Notes: a model not told the origin generated them from the letters alone. Counted from the stretch's first letter, positions 34,446 to 42,687 are shown. The stretch: 64,000 bases of DNA from Sciscionella marina DSM 45152 (GCF_000379465.1 NZ_KB905404.1:1-64000), one strand, 5' to 3'. Numbers and translations are program-made.

Positions 34446-35762
34446 CTAACCGGGCAGTCCATTGGACTCGATCTTGATGCGACCATAATCCTTCATGCCC
34501 TCACCAACAGCGTGCTTGATCTCCGTTCCGTGGTCGGAGATGTAGTCAACCAAGTGATCCGCAGCGGTCGAACCCGCGAACCCTCCTGCCACGCCGCCAA
34601 TGACGGTGCCGAACCCCGGAACCTCGGAACCCGTGATAGCGCCGACAGCGGCGCCAGTAAGCCATCCGCCGACGGCACCGCCGACGGCGCTGCCGGTTGT
34701 TTCCGCAGCGAAATGCGCCGCTGCATCACCAAAGGACTTTTGGCCACTTGCAGCGTCGAATATGGCACCTCCCAAGCCGATTGACGTTCCAAGGTAGGGC
34801 ATGCCTTTGAGGACCGGTGAAGCCCATTTGACCCACTTGGCATCGCCGGCCAGTTTTTCGAGGCTAGTTCCTGGATTGGCTGCGATGAAATCTTTAGTTT
34901 TCTTTCCAACGACAGAAGTGAATTTCTCCAGCTGCTCGGCCTTCTTCGTGTAGTCGGCCTCCAGCTTGTCTGCGTGCTTCTTGCCCCAGTCAAGGACAGC
35001 CTGCTCTTCTGTTGTCAGCTTGATCAGATTGCCGGAGTTGAAATTCTGAAAGATCTTCCCGGTGTCGACAGCATCATCGGCTTTCTTGAAGAGCTCTTGC
35101 GCCTGCCCATGGAACGCCTTGACGTAGGTAGCCGCCCATGTAGCGGCTGAGGCCCCGACAGTCTTCAGCGATCGCACGGTCTTGCTGGACTTGGCGATGC
35201 CATCGATCAGGTCTTTATGGGCGTTCTGCTCATCGTTTCGCGCTTGGTCGATGATGGACTTGGCCTGCTTGTAGGCGGCGAGCTTGCGGTTGTAGTCGTC
35301 GACTTTGGCCTGATGATCGGCTTGCGCGGCGGCGTTCTGCTTCCCGATGGCCTGCATATGGTCGGGAAGACCGACGCTCTTGATCGGAAGCGGGGCCGGT
35401 CCGGGCGGAGTGGGTGGCATGATCAGCGGCCCGTTCATCTCCAGTCCGGCACCGGTGCTGGTGTGGATGGCGTCCTGCATCTTGTTGACCACGCCGTCGA
35501 GGGCGGCTTTGAACTCGCGTTCTTTCTTCGCGACTCGGCGGACCTGGTATTCGAGCTCGTCCACATCGGAGGTGTCGATATCGGCCAGCGCATCCCCGCA
35601 GGCGTTAGAGGCTGGGCCAGTCCAGTTGGATTCGCGGGTGCTGTCGACATCAGTGAGGTCGTCGCCGGAGCCGGTGAGAGCTTGGGCGTAGCCATCGAGG
35701 AAGCGAGCGCTCTCTTCGAGGGTGCCGGGGCTGCCCTTAACAGTTGTATCAAGTGGCTGCAT
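34446..35762 (-). CDS. WXG100-type large effector with Gly-rich C-terminus
   Basis: A 438-residue protein. The N-terminal 100 residues fit a WXG100/LXG-like four-helix start (RFLDGYAQALTGSGDDL, ESNWTGPASNACGDAL). A long coiled-coil middle (about 150-320) leads to a Gly/Ala-rich hydrophobic region (GSAVGGAVGGWLTGAAVGAITG; GTVIGGVAGGFAGSTAAD) of pore-forming character. It is probably a type VII secreted toxin. Upstream lie an EspC-like protein and an SseB-like protein, downstream a membrane protein. Confidence 0.75.
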   Translation of the reverse strand: MQPLDTTVKGSPGTLEESARFLDGYAQALTGSGDDLTDVDSTRESNWTGPASNACGDALADIDTSDVDELEYQVRRVAKKEREFKAALDGVVNKMQDAIHTSTGAGLEMNGPLIMPPTPPGPAPLPIKSVGLPDHMQAIGKQNAAAQADHQAKVDDYNRKLAAYKQAKSIIDQARNDEQNAHKDLIDGIAKSSKTVRSLKTVGASAATWAATYVKAFHGQAQELFKKADDAVDTGKIFQNFNSGNLIKLTTEEQAVLDWGKKHADKLEADYTKKAEQLEKFTSVVGKKTKDFIAANPGTSLEKLAGDAKWVKWASPVLKGMPYLGTSIGLGGAIFDAASGQKSFGDAAAHFAAETTGSAVGGAVGGWLTGAAVGAITGSEVPGFGTVIGGVAGGFAGSTAADHLVDYISDHGTEIKHAVGEGMKDYGRIKIESNGLPG

Positions 35763-35801
35763 ATCAGTCCTCCCTGGCCTGCTCGGTGACGGTGTGACCG
35801 G

Positions 35802-36107
35802 TCATCCCCACTTCCGGCCGCCTTCCTCGCGGTGTGCTTGCTTGAGCGCGTCGGTGTTCGTGTTCTCCACGTCGTCGTAGGTACCGTTTGAGGCGTGGAT
35901 CTTGCCCGCGATCGACTCCTGCTTCGCCGCGATCGCGGCACCGGATTTCAACAGGTCGCTGATCACCTCGGCGAGGATCGCCGAGGAATCACCCGCGTCC
36001 GGGGCAGGCGGCGCTGATGAGGCACTCTTGGCCAGGTTCTGCGCCGATTTCCGCAGCTTGCTGGTCATCTGCGTCAACGCCTCGGATTTGTAGTCGTATC
36101 CCGACAT
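35802..36107 (-). CDS. EspC-like type VII secretion protein
   Basis: A 101-residue helical protein. KSAQNLAKSASSAP, AIAAKQESIAGKIHASNGTYDDVENTN and the GxY-type turn match small ESX secretion-associated proteins that pair with WXG effectors. It lies 39 bases before the effector gene, fitting a role as a co-secreted partner or chaperone. Confidence 0.7.
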   Translation of the reverse strand: MSGYDYKSEALTQMTSKLRKSAQNLAKSASSAPPAPDAGDSSAILAEVISDLLKSGAAIAAKQESIAGKIHASNGTYDDVENTNTDALKQAHREEGGRKWG

Positions 36108-36136
36108 CCGTATTCCTCCGTACTGGTCCGTGCGCG

Positions 36137-36751
36137 TTACGTGTGGCGTGCCGACGCTCGTAGCACCGGGTTGTAGGCAATCACATCGGCACCAGTGTTC
36201 GCGGCGATTTCGGCCAGATCATCCACCCGAACCGAGCCCGCGGGCTGGTGCTGTCCGCAGCTGGCCACCAGCTGCTCTCGATCGGTAAACGCCGCCAGTA
36301 CCAACTCACCCTCATCGTTCAGATGCAGCTCGATCTGAACCTCCCGTGCGCCTTTGCGAAAGGGACGGCAGGGCAGCCATACCAAACCAGGCTCGGTATC
36401 CAAGGTCGCTTCTGGCCACTCGACCTCAGCGTCGTCCCAATCGGGAAACCGTAGTTCCGGCGGAATCCATGCATCCAGCGCAACCGTCGCGAAACCGACC
36501 AATTGCCGCAAAACATCCAACTTGTTGCTCGGGAACTCGACCGCATGCCCGTGAGCACCGTGGTACTGCTGCAACTTCTCAAAGCTGGAGTACACCGGCA
36601 GGGTGAGTGCCCCGTTCGCGGTCTCCCGCGGAGCCAGCTGCGGCATGCTCCCACCGAAACGGGGCATCCGGACCGGAATCCACACGGTCGCCGGAAGCCG
36701 ATCCAACTCATCAGTATCCAGAAATAGCGGCTTCGATCTTCGCCCAGCCAT
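36137..36751 (-). CDS. SseB-like type VII accessory protein
   Basis: 204 residues from ATG 36751 with GGGGGA upstream. ATVWIPVRMP, LTLPVYSSFEKLQQYHG and VEFPSNKLDVLRQ resemble the SseB N-terminal fold found in actinobacterial type VII loci (SAV_915-like). It is the first gene of the effector module and is probably a cytosolic chaperone or adaptor. Start choice is moderately sure because the longer upstream frame is basic and non-coding in look. Confidence 0.65.
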   Translation of the reverse strand: MAGRRSKPLFLDTDELDRLPATVWIPVRMPRFGGSMPQLAPRETANGALTLPVYSSFEKLQQYHGAHGHAVEFPSNKLDVLRQLVGFATVALDAWIPPELRFPDWDDAEVEWPEATLDTEPGLVWLPCRPFRKGAREVQIELHLNDEGELVLAAFTDREQLVASCGQHQPAGSVRVDDLAEIAANTGADVIAYNPVLRASARHT

Positions 36752-36951
36752 CCGTCGACGTCCCCCTCTTCCCGCCCCACTGCGTTCCAGGAACGGCAAC
36801 CGAACGCGCAGGTCACACGCAAGCACTCAGAGTAACCCACAGAGGGTAGCGAGACCGGTGACCCGAACGGAACAGCGAATCAGGAAACGCTGGCAGAACA
36901 ACGAAGCGTGCACTACTGTGAGTGTCCGCGAGCGCGACCGTGGAATAGGTG

Positions 36952-38103
36952 TCAGTTGCCGGTCAGGGGCCAGTGGTGGTGCCCGTCGGGGGCATCAAGC
37001 CACATGGTTTGCCGACCTGGGGTGGCGGTCATGCCGAGTCGTTCCCACCCGGGTTGTCCGGTCGAGTGCCAGCGATCGAGCGTCTTCTCGATGACGTACC
37101 AGATGGGTGTGGGCCCGGCTTCGGTTATGGTGCGTTCCCCGCGGCCCAGCGGCACGGTGGCCCACGACCCGTCGGGGGTGGTGAGGTAGCTGGCGTCCAC
37201 GGTTCCTTCGTCGTTGAGGGAGTAGCCCAGCGAGAGGCCGGGGAGTTCGAGTGCTGCCCACATCCAGGCGACGGGGCTGATCTTCCACGGCTCGGTGGGC
37301 GCGGTGGTGGTGCGTTGGCGTTCATCGCCGGCTGGCTGGGCGCTGGCGAGGGTTTCGGGTGCTTCGCCGGTGTGGCGCATGGACATGAATTGGCCGAGTC
37401 GTCGGCTGAACCGGCCCTCGAGGCGGTCGCCGTGTTTTTCGAGCAGGACGAGGTTTCCGGCGTGAATAGTGGGCATGATGCTGACCAGTATTCGGCCACC
37501 GTCGCGGACTTGCTCGGCCCAGGCCCATGGGACCGTACTCACCGAGCAGGTCGCGATGATCCGGTCATAGGGTGTTCGTGCGGGAAACCCGTTCTCGCCG
37601 TCGACGATCGCGAGGATCGGGTGAGCCCCGAAGCGGGCCAGGCGGGCACGGGCAGTCTCGACCAGCTCATCGTCCACGTCGATCGACACCACGTTGTCAT
37701 CCCCGAGCCGGTGGGTCAGGAGTGCGGCGTTGTAACCGGTGCCGGTACCGATTTCCAGCACGCGGTCCCCGCCGCGCACATCGAGGGACTCCAGCATCCG
37801 CACCATCAAGTCCGGCTTCGTGGACGAGCTGATCGGCACGCCCCGCGCGTCCACCTTCGTGATCAGGGAGGTGGGCGAATACACGAGTTCGAGCCCCGCC
37901 GGGCCCGCTGTGTCCACCGGCGTCCATTCCGGCGCGCCTTCCTGCTTCCAGATCTGGGGAACGAGCCGGTGGCGGGGTGTGTGGGCGATGGCGTTGTACC
38001 AGGCCGGATCGGTGAGGTCGCCGCGGTCGCAGAGCAGGTTCGCCAGCGCCCGGGCGTAGTGGTGCCAGGGCTTCGGCGTGCTGGGGTCCGCGGGGTTGGT
38101 CAT
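36952..38103 (-). CDS. Isoaspartate-type methyltransferase of a graspetide cluster
   Basis: 383 residues; ATG 38103 overlaps the ATP-grasp stop (ATGA). The SAM motif VLEIGTGTGY (115-124) and RHRLVPQIW identify the protein-L-isoaspartate O-methyltransferase family; a C-terminal extension of about 170 residues is typical of RiPP-tailoring versions. In fuscimiditide-type graspetides such enzymes methylate an Asp that then cyclises to aspartimide. The precursor here has a Tyr-Asp-Gly-Asp site that could be used (inferred). Confidence 0.85.
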   Translation of the reverse strand: MTNPADPSTPKPWHHYARALANLLCDRGDLTDPAWYNAIAHTPRHRLVPQIWKQEGAPEWTPVDTAGPAGLELVYSPTSLITKVDARGVPISSSTKPDLMVRMLESLDVRGGDRVLEIGTGTGYNAALLTHRLGDDNVVSIDVDDELVETARARLARFGAHPILAIVDGENGFPARTPYDRIIATCSVSTVPWAWAEQVRDGGRILVSIMPTIHAGNLVLLEKHGDRLEGRFSRRLGQFMSMRHTGEAPETLASAQPAGDERQRTTTAPTEPWKISPVAWMWAALELPGLSLGYSLNDEGTVDASYLTTPDGSWATVPLGRGERTITEAGPTPIWYVIEKTLDRWHSTGQPGWERLGMTATPGRQTMWLDAPDGHHHWPLTGN

Positions 38104-39053
38104 GGTTTCCCTTCGATGAGCAGCTCGGCGAGTTGGCCACTGAACGAGATGCCGGTTTCGACCTCCAACCAGTCCACGATCCCGGTGGCGTTGAGCTCCA
38201 GGAAGGTCCACGTCCCCTCGGGGCTGACCACGAAGTCCAGCGCGCCGTAGGGCAGGTCGAAGTGTTTCATCAGCCGTTCGATCCCGCACCGCACTTCGGT
38301 GGGTAGGTTGATGACCTCGTAGCGGTGTGCGTCGTAGTCGGTGCGCCAGTCCACGTAGGCGGCGGTGCTGGTGGCGTGGATCGCCACGGCCGTCACCGAA
38401 GCGCCGATGACGATCACGCGGACCTCGTACGATTTGGGTGCCCACCGTTGCACCAGGTGCGCGGTCTGCGTGACACCGCGCAGATCGGCGAGATCGCTGT
38501 TGGAGATCAGCCTGGTGCGCAGGAATTTGTGCCCGCCCTGCTCGTAGATTCCGCCCGCCCCGATCGCTTTGTTGATCGCTGGTCCCTCGGCGGCGAAGGC
38601 GCGTACCGTGTCTGGTTCGTTGGTGATCGCCGTGTCCGGCACGCCCAGCCCACACCGGGCTGCGGTGGCGAGCTGCACCGGTTTGTAGGCGGCCTCGGCC
38701 AGCCGGGACGGGTGCGAGCACCAGAACACCGGCAGCGAGGCCAGCATCCCACCGAGCCCGTATTTGGCTTCCATGCTGGCGTGAAACCTCTCCGGGCCAC
38801 TCAGGTGAGGCGAGAGCGCGAACGCTTCAGGGGCGCGATACCAGACCGAGGTCACCTGTTCCAGGTCGATGCTGCGGTAAGGCGTGGTCATCGTGCCCAC
38901 CCATTGGCCCCCACGCAGCCGAGCGTTCAGGCTCAGCCGCGCGGGAAACCAACGAGTGTTGACCCGATGCACCACCGCTTCCCGCTCCTCCAAGGCAGTG
39001 ATCAACCGGTCGGCGGTCAGGTCACGGTCGGAGGCCAGGATCAACACCGCCAT
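38100..39053 (-). CDS. ATP-grasp ligase for a graspetide
   Basis: A 317-residue protein of the RimK-like ATP-grasp ligases (SAV_5884/MvdD type) that form ester or amide links between side chains of a ribosomal peptide. FINKAIGAGG-type Lys region (AINKAIGAGGIYEQGG), an acidic metal-binding ELNATG near the end and DFVVSPEGTWTFLELN are visible. It starts 3 bases after the precursor gene. The start ATG 39053 is fixed by that spacing. Confidence 0.88.
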   Translation of the reverse strand: MAVLILASDRDLTADRLITALEEREAVVHRVNTRWFPARLSLNARLRGGQWVGTMTTPYRSIDLEQVTSVWYRAPEAFALSPHLSGPERFHASMEAKYGLGGMLASLPVFWCSHPSRLAEAAYKPVQLATAARCGLGVPDTAITNEPDTVRAFAAEGPAINKAIGAGGIYEQGGHKFLRTRLISNSDLADLRGVTQTAHLVQRWAPKSYEVRVIVIGASVTAVAIHATSTAAYVDWRTDYDAHRYEVINLPTEVRCGIERLMKHFDLPYGALDFVVSPEGTWTFLELNATGIVDWLEVETGISFSGQLAELLIEGKP

Positions 39054-39056
39054 GGT

Positions 39057-39395
39057 TCACGCCTCCAACGGCGAGTCCGGGCAAAAGTCGTAGAGCCAGT
39101 CTTCGCCCGGCTCGCTCGGGCCTTCGTCTCCGTCGTACTGGCTTTTCGTCTTCGCCGTCGCCATCGTCACCGCTGTGCCGTCCCGACCGATCGTGACTTG
39201 TCGAATCGGGTCGTAAACCCAATCGCTCACCTCGGGCAACCCGCGCACCCTGGCCTCTTCCAGATCCCGCAACACCCACGGCCGCACGCCGGGACCGGAC
39301 GGTGGCTCGGCCGTAACGGGCGCGCCGTCGGGACGTGCCAGCGGGAACTGGCCACTATGGGTGGCCACCGGATCATCCAGGAATCCAGTGCTCAT
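39057..39395 (-). CDS. Graspetide precursor peptide
   Basis: A 112-residue peptide. The leader holds RPWVLRDL and the conserved DPIRQVTIGRDGTAVTM of putative ATP-grasp-modified RiPP precursors. The C-terminal core of about 35 residues contains Thr, Ser and Lys donors (ATAKTKSQ) and many acidic acceptors (YDGDEGPSEPGEDWLYDF), plus one Cys (FCPDS), which is unusual. The ligase and methyltransferase genes follow directly. Ring pattern cannot be predicted by eye. Confidence 0.85.
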   Translation of the reverse strand: MSTGFLDDPVATHSGQFPLARPDGAPVTAEPPSGPGVRPWVLRDLEEARVRGLPEVSDWVYDPIRQVTIGRDGTAVTMATAKTKSQYDGDEGPSEPGEDWLYDFCPDSPLEA

Positions 39396-39485
39396 CTGTA
39401 ATCATCCTCTCTTCCCCTAACTCCGGACACAGCCGATCTGGCCTGCCCGCCGCGTCACCGTGGTTTGGGTGACGAGTCTTTCCCG

Positions 39486-39698
39486 CTATCGCCGCCTGCG
39501 ATGCAGCCCGAGGGCGACCATGAGCGCGTGCGGATGGAATTCCGGCACCACGGTGACCACACGCACCGGTGCGCCCGCGCGGATCAAGGATTCGGCCCAC
39601 AGGCTCGCCTCGGTCGCGACCGCCCATCCGGTGATCGCGATCTGCTCGGACTGGATCGTCGGTGCGTCGGTGGTATCGAGCACCAGCGTGTAGCCCAC
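39486..39698 (-). CDS. Small unknown protein
   Basis: 70 residues from GTG 39698 with a strong AGGAGG 5 bases upstream. LVLDTTDAPTIQSEQIAITG and LIRAGAPVRVVTVVPEFH suggest a small alpha/beta domain. It lies 90 bases upstream of the precursor and may share its transcript. No family recognised. Confidence 0.6.
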   Translation of the reverse strand: MGYTLVLDTTDAPTIQSEQIAITGWAVATEASLWAESLIRAGAPVRVVTVVPEFHPHALMVALGLHRRRR

Positions 39699-39790
39699 AA
39701 CAACCTCCTGCAGGGTGGAACACGGCGAGGCGCAGCGCGGTCGCTGCGTCGGTCGGGGTACGCAGCTACGCCCCGCCATGGGCTCGGGGA

Positions 39791-40222
39791 TTACTCGGCC
39801 ATCGGGACCTCGAAGGGCAGCCTGTCCGGGGCAGCGAGGCTGCCGTGGGTGAACATCGTGGTGTTAAACCAGCGATCCATCGCTGGAGGCTGGTCGCCGA
39901 GCAGGGCGAACCATCGGCCGCTGGTCGGTTTCGTAGGCACTACGGCAGCCTCGTGCTGGAAGACCAGCACTCGATCATGCCCGGTGTTGACTTCCAGAAC
40001 GGTCACTGGAGCAAGGTCCCGGAGATCGTTCGGGATGGTGAGTCCGGTTTGGGCGTGGACATGCTCCGCGAGCGCGACGCGCACCGGCTTGTTCCCGACG
40101 AACCCGCCGGGAAGTCGCCACCCGGTCGGGCCGGGCACGATCAGGATCCGGCCGTGCGCGAGCTCGTCATTGAGGTCATGAACCACCAGCTCCACGCGCA
40201 CCCGCCAACCGTGGCCAGCCAT
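39791..40222 (-). CDS. Nudix-like protein with a degenerate Nudix box
   Basis: 143 residues from ATG 40222, overlapping the previous stop by one base (TGATG) with GGGGAG upstream. The fold looks like Nudix (ILIVPGPTGWRLPGGFVG). The box continues as PVRVALAEHVHAQTGL, where the REUxEExGU part has lost its first Arg and both Glu of the EE pair. It is therefore probably a non-hydrolysing sensor or regulator, as in NrtR-like proteins. It belongs to the operon that leads into the graspetide genes. Confidence 0.65.
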   Translation of the reverse strand: MAGHGWRVRVELVVHDLNDELAHGRILIVPGPTGWRLPGGFVGNKPVRVALAEHVHAQTGLTIPNDLRDLAPVTVLEVNTGHDRVLVFQHEAAVVPTKPTSGRWFALLGDQPPAMDRWFNTTMFTHGSLAAPDRLPFEVPMAE

Positions 40223-40551
40223 CAGGCTCCCCGTTCCGTCATGTCGCGATCCCCTGGTGGGGAGACCGGGGCCGTCCAGCGGCACCTCGACGGCCCCGGT
40301 TCCTCCCCGCCGCTGCCCTCGCCGGGAGTCCACGCAGCAGCGGCCGCCTTGATGTGGCACAGGGCCTCGATGTTGCGCGTCACTGCCGCATGGGCCAGCA
40401 CGAGAAGCTCATGCAGGTCGTAGAGGTGATCCAGCACCGCGCGGTGATCGCGTTCGTGGCGCAGCGCCACCAGCTCGCCCGCGTTGATGTGCGCCTGGAT
40501 ATCGCGCAAGCCTTCCAGAGTGTCCTCGGCGATCAACGAGTGATCAGCCAT
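40222..40551 (-). CDS. Unknown helical protein
   Basis: 109 residues from ATG 40551, overlapping the previous stop by 8 bases with GAGGAGG adjacent. The core is helical and His-rich (ALRHERDHRAVLDHLYDLHELLVLAHAAV). It resembles the end of the preceding protein in helix pattern (both carry a helix near DL.ALLL/ELLVLAHA), so the two may be distant relatives. Function unknown. Confidence 0.55.
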   Translation of the reverse strand: MADHSLIAEDTLEGLRDIQAHINAGELVALRHERDHRAVLDHLYDLHELLVLAHAAVTRNIEALCHIKAAAAAWTPGEGSGGEEPGPSRCRWTAPVSPPGDRDMTERGA

Positions 40552-40996
40552 CCTCCTCGCCTCCGTCCCGTCCCAAGTTTTCGGTGGCTTGCTCGATCGC
40601 GCGGGCATTCGCGATAGCCAAGTTGGCCGCTCCCATCAGGGAATGAGCAGCCCGCAGCAGCAAGGCGTGCAGATCTTGGGGGCTGCGGGTGTTCTCCAGC
40701 AGCGTGGTCCCGCTGCGATCGGAGACGACATGGATCGCGTTCAGCGCATCAATGACCTCGGGCCGGACCTGTGCGCGCTCGCTCGTCTTGGTGGGCTGTT
40801 CGGCAGGGGTGATCACTTCCCCGGCCGCTTGCTCCAGCTCGTCGGCGGCCTCGCGGAACTCCGCCGCGTACTGCCGCAACAGACGTTCGGGGATTTCCCC
40901 GCGCATCACGCGAAACAGCACAGCCTGCCACTGCCCTTCGCGCTGCAGAAACCAAAGCGCCAGTTCGGCAGCCGACCACGACCGCGGCTCTCTCAT
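40544..40996 (-). CDS. Unknown helical protein
   Basis: 150 residues from ATG 40996 (GGGAGGG upstream, ATGA overlap with the previous gene). Two helical halves: AELALWFLQREGQWQAVLF with EFREAADELEQAAGE, then DLHALLLRAAHSLMGAANLAIA. Co-translated with its neighbours. Its family is not recognised; an adaptor or structural role is plausible only by position. Confidence 0.55.
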   Translation of the reverse strand: MREPRSWSAAELALWFLQREGQWQAVLFRVMRGEIPERLLRQYAAEFREAADELEQAAGEVITPAEQPTKTSERAQVRPEVIDALNAIHVVSDRSGTTLLENTRSPQDLHALLLRAAHSLMGAANLAIANARAIEQATENLGRDGGEEDG

Positions 40997-41223
40997 ACGA
41001 ACCCTCCCGCCCGCATATCGCGACGATCGCGCACCGTCACGCACGCCAGCCGCTCGGCGCGCTGCTCCTTCTCCCGTAGCTGCACCGCTGCCCGGCGTCG
41101 AGCGATGACCTCCGGGCGCGCGTTGATCGCGTCCACCACCTGGCGGCGTCGAACAGCGCTCGGGGACGCAGCACCTGCTGCTGCCACTGTCCGGCGCCGC
41201 CACAACCGATCCACCCAGCTCAC
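40993..41223 (-). CDS. Small basic protein
   Basis: 76 residues from GTG 41223, which overlaps the previous stop (GTGA). It is strongly basic (RRRQVVDAINARPEVIARRRAA) and helical. It may bind nucleic acid or a partner protein. It is supported mainly by the overlaps at both ends, which mark a translated gene. Confidence 0.5.
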   Translation of the reverse strand: MSWVDRLWRRRTVAAAGAASPSAVRRRQVVDAINARPEVIARRRAAVQLREKEQRAERLACVTVRDRRDMRAGGFV

Positions 41224-41429
41224 GTGATCACTCCCATCGGATCGGTGGCCACGCGCACGGCTTGGCTCGCCCCGTGCAACGTGGCGAGGAGATTGCAACG
41301 CTGTCGCTCGCCGAGCATGCCGCTGGGCAACGACTGACGAGCGCTGCGGAGAACGGTCTCCACCAAACGAAGCTCCGCATCCAGTTCCGCGATGTGCGTG
41401 TACACGCTGGTGGAACGGTCACCACACAT
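41220..41429 (-). CDS. Small unknown protein, first gene of the operon
   Basis: 69 residues from ATG 41429; an ATG at 41468 would lie inside the candidate operator and is less likely. The helical body is TSVYTHIAELDAELRLVETV followed by a second helix. It begins the minus-strand operon running through the graspetide genes and faces the Scr1-type regulator. Function unknown. Confidence 0.5.
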   Translation of the reverse strand: MCGDRSTSVYTHIAELDAELRLVETVLRSARQSLPSGMLGERQRCNLLATLHGASQAVRVATDPMGVIT

Positions 41430-41461
41430 GGTTCCAACACCTTCCTGGTGACATGACTCCA

Positions 41462-41486
41462 ATGTCATGGTTCACGATAATGACAT
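41462..41486. promoter_or_regulatory. Candidate operator between divergent genes
   Basis: ATGTCAT (41462-41468) and ATGACAT (41480-41486) with an 11-base spacer. CATGGTT occurs twice 18 bases apart (41466, 41484), and another TGACAT lies at 41449. The site lies in the space between the graspetide operon and the Scr1-type regulator gene, which may bind it. Confidence 0.45.
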
Positions 41487-41544
41487 GGTTACAGTAAACA
41501 GGCAACCTGGCTGGAACCAAGGGTAGATGTTGTAAGGTGGTTAC

Positions 41545-42387
41545 ATGCCTGGAACCGGTGACACTCCACGGGCTCGGCAACTCGGTGCAGAGTTGCGGCA
41601 CGCTCGCGACGAAGCGGGCTTTGGTATGCGCGAACTGGCCGCCCGACTCGGTATTTCGCACACCGCCGTATCGCATTGGGAGTCAGGACGGCGGGCACCG
41701 TCAGTCGAAGACCTCTCCGGGGTGCTGGGAGTGCTCGGCGTTACCGGCGAGGATCGTGAGCACCTGCTGAAATTGGCCAGGGACGCTGCCGATCCGAACT
41801 GGCTCGCTCCGGGTCTGGATCGTCACATGGGTGCGCTGATGGAGTACGAGCGCACAGCAAACTTGATCACCAATGTAGAGCCATTGCTCGTCCCCGGACT
41901 TCTGCAAACCTCCGACTATGCGCGCACGATCATGCGCGGAGCCGGAGCGACCCAAGGTGAGGCTGAACAGCGGGTCACACTCCGAGTCGGACGACGCGAC
42001 GTGCTCACACGCCGCAAACCGGTCGAGTTCGTCGCGGTGATCGGCGAGTTCGCGTTGCGAAATCCCCCATGCGACACAGAGGTCATGCTCGACCAACTGC
42101 ACGAGCTGACCAAATGGCAAGCAATGGAGAACGTAACGATCCAGGTGCTGCCGCTGGCACACCATTATTCGCCCGCGCTGGAAGGCCCTTTCGTGCTGTT
42201 CGAGTTCGAACGGGCCAAACCGGTCGTACAGATCGAGCACTACCGCTCAGCGACCACACTGACCGATGCGCGAGACGTTACGGATTACAAGGCAGCGGTG
42301 GATATCCTCCGCGACAACGCGATGAGCGCCGAGGAGACGTCGGCGCTCATCGCTGCATTGATGAATGAAATGGAGCATACGACATGA
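41545..42387 (+). CDS. Scr1-type XRE regulator (DUF5753)
   Basis: A 280-residue protein with AAGGTGG 5 bases before ATG 41545. An XRE helix-turn-helix (MRELAARLGISHTAVSHWESG) is followed by the DUF5753 ligand-like domain (VEPLLVPGLLQTSDYART, VLPLAHHYSPALEGPF). Together with the overlapping DUF397 gene it forms the Scr1/Scr2-type pair common in actinomycetes, linked to control of development and natural products. It faces the graspetide operon. Confidence 0.9.
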   Translation: MPGTGDTPRARQLGAELRHARDEAGFGMRELAARLGISHTAVSHWESGRRAPSVEDLSGVLGVLGVTGEDREHLLKLARDAADPNWLAPGLDRHMGALMEYERTANLITNVEPLLVPGLLQTSDYARTIMRGAGATQGEAEQRVTLRVGRRDVLTRRKPVEFVAVIGEFALRNPPCDTEVMLDQLHELTKWQAMENVTIQVLPLAHHYSPALEGPFVLFEFERAKPVVQIEHYRSATTLTDARDVTDYKAAVDILRDNAMSAEETSALIAALMNEMEHTT

Positions 42388-42575
42388 ACGAGCAATGCTG
42401 GAAGGTCTCCAGCTACAGCGGGAACCAGGGCAACTGTGTCGAGGTGAAGCCACTGGCAGACGGTGGTGTGCTCGTCCGCGACACCAAGGACCGTAGCGTC
42501 CCGCCATTTCGGTACACCGCAGCTGAGTGGGACGCTTTTATCAAGGGAGTCAAGGACGGCGAGTTCGACCTCTGA
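42384..42575 (+). CDS. DUF397 protein, partner of the XRE regulator
   Basis: A 63-residue protein overlapping the regulator by ATGA. WKVSSYSGNQGNCVEV, VLVRDTKDR and FTAAEWDAFIKGVKDGEFD are hallmark DUF397 sequences. These small partners usually counteract the adjacent XRE protein. A terminator hairpin follows 12 bases later. Confidence 0.92.
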   Translation: MNEQCWKVSSYSGNQGNCVEVKPLADGGVLVRDTKDRSVPPFRYTAAEWDAFIKGVKDGEFDL

Positions 42576-42587
42576 CCTCCGGCCGCA

Positions 42588-42624
42588 GGCCGCCTCCGCC
42601 CTCCATGAGGAACCGGAGGCGGCC
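42588..42624 (+). terminator. Hairpin terminator after DUF397
   Basis: GGCCGCCTCCG (42588-42598) and CGGAGGCGGCC (42614-42624) form 11-bp perfect arms just after the DUF397 stop. A short TTG follows. Confidence 0.75.
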
Positions 42625-42687
42625 CTTGTATTTCGATGACTTCACCCGTCTGGCCGCGTCATGCGGGACAAGGAAAGGGGCACCTGA

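Noticed and set aside
36949-38250. 433-codon plus-strand frame
   Set aside because: Antisense to the PIMT-family methyltransferase, no known motif, no start signal.
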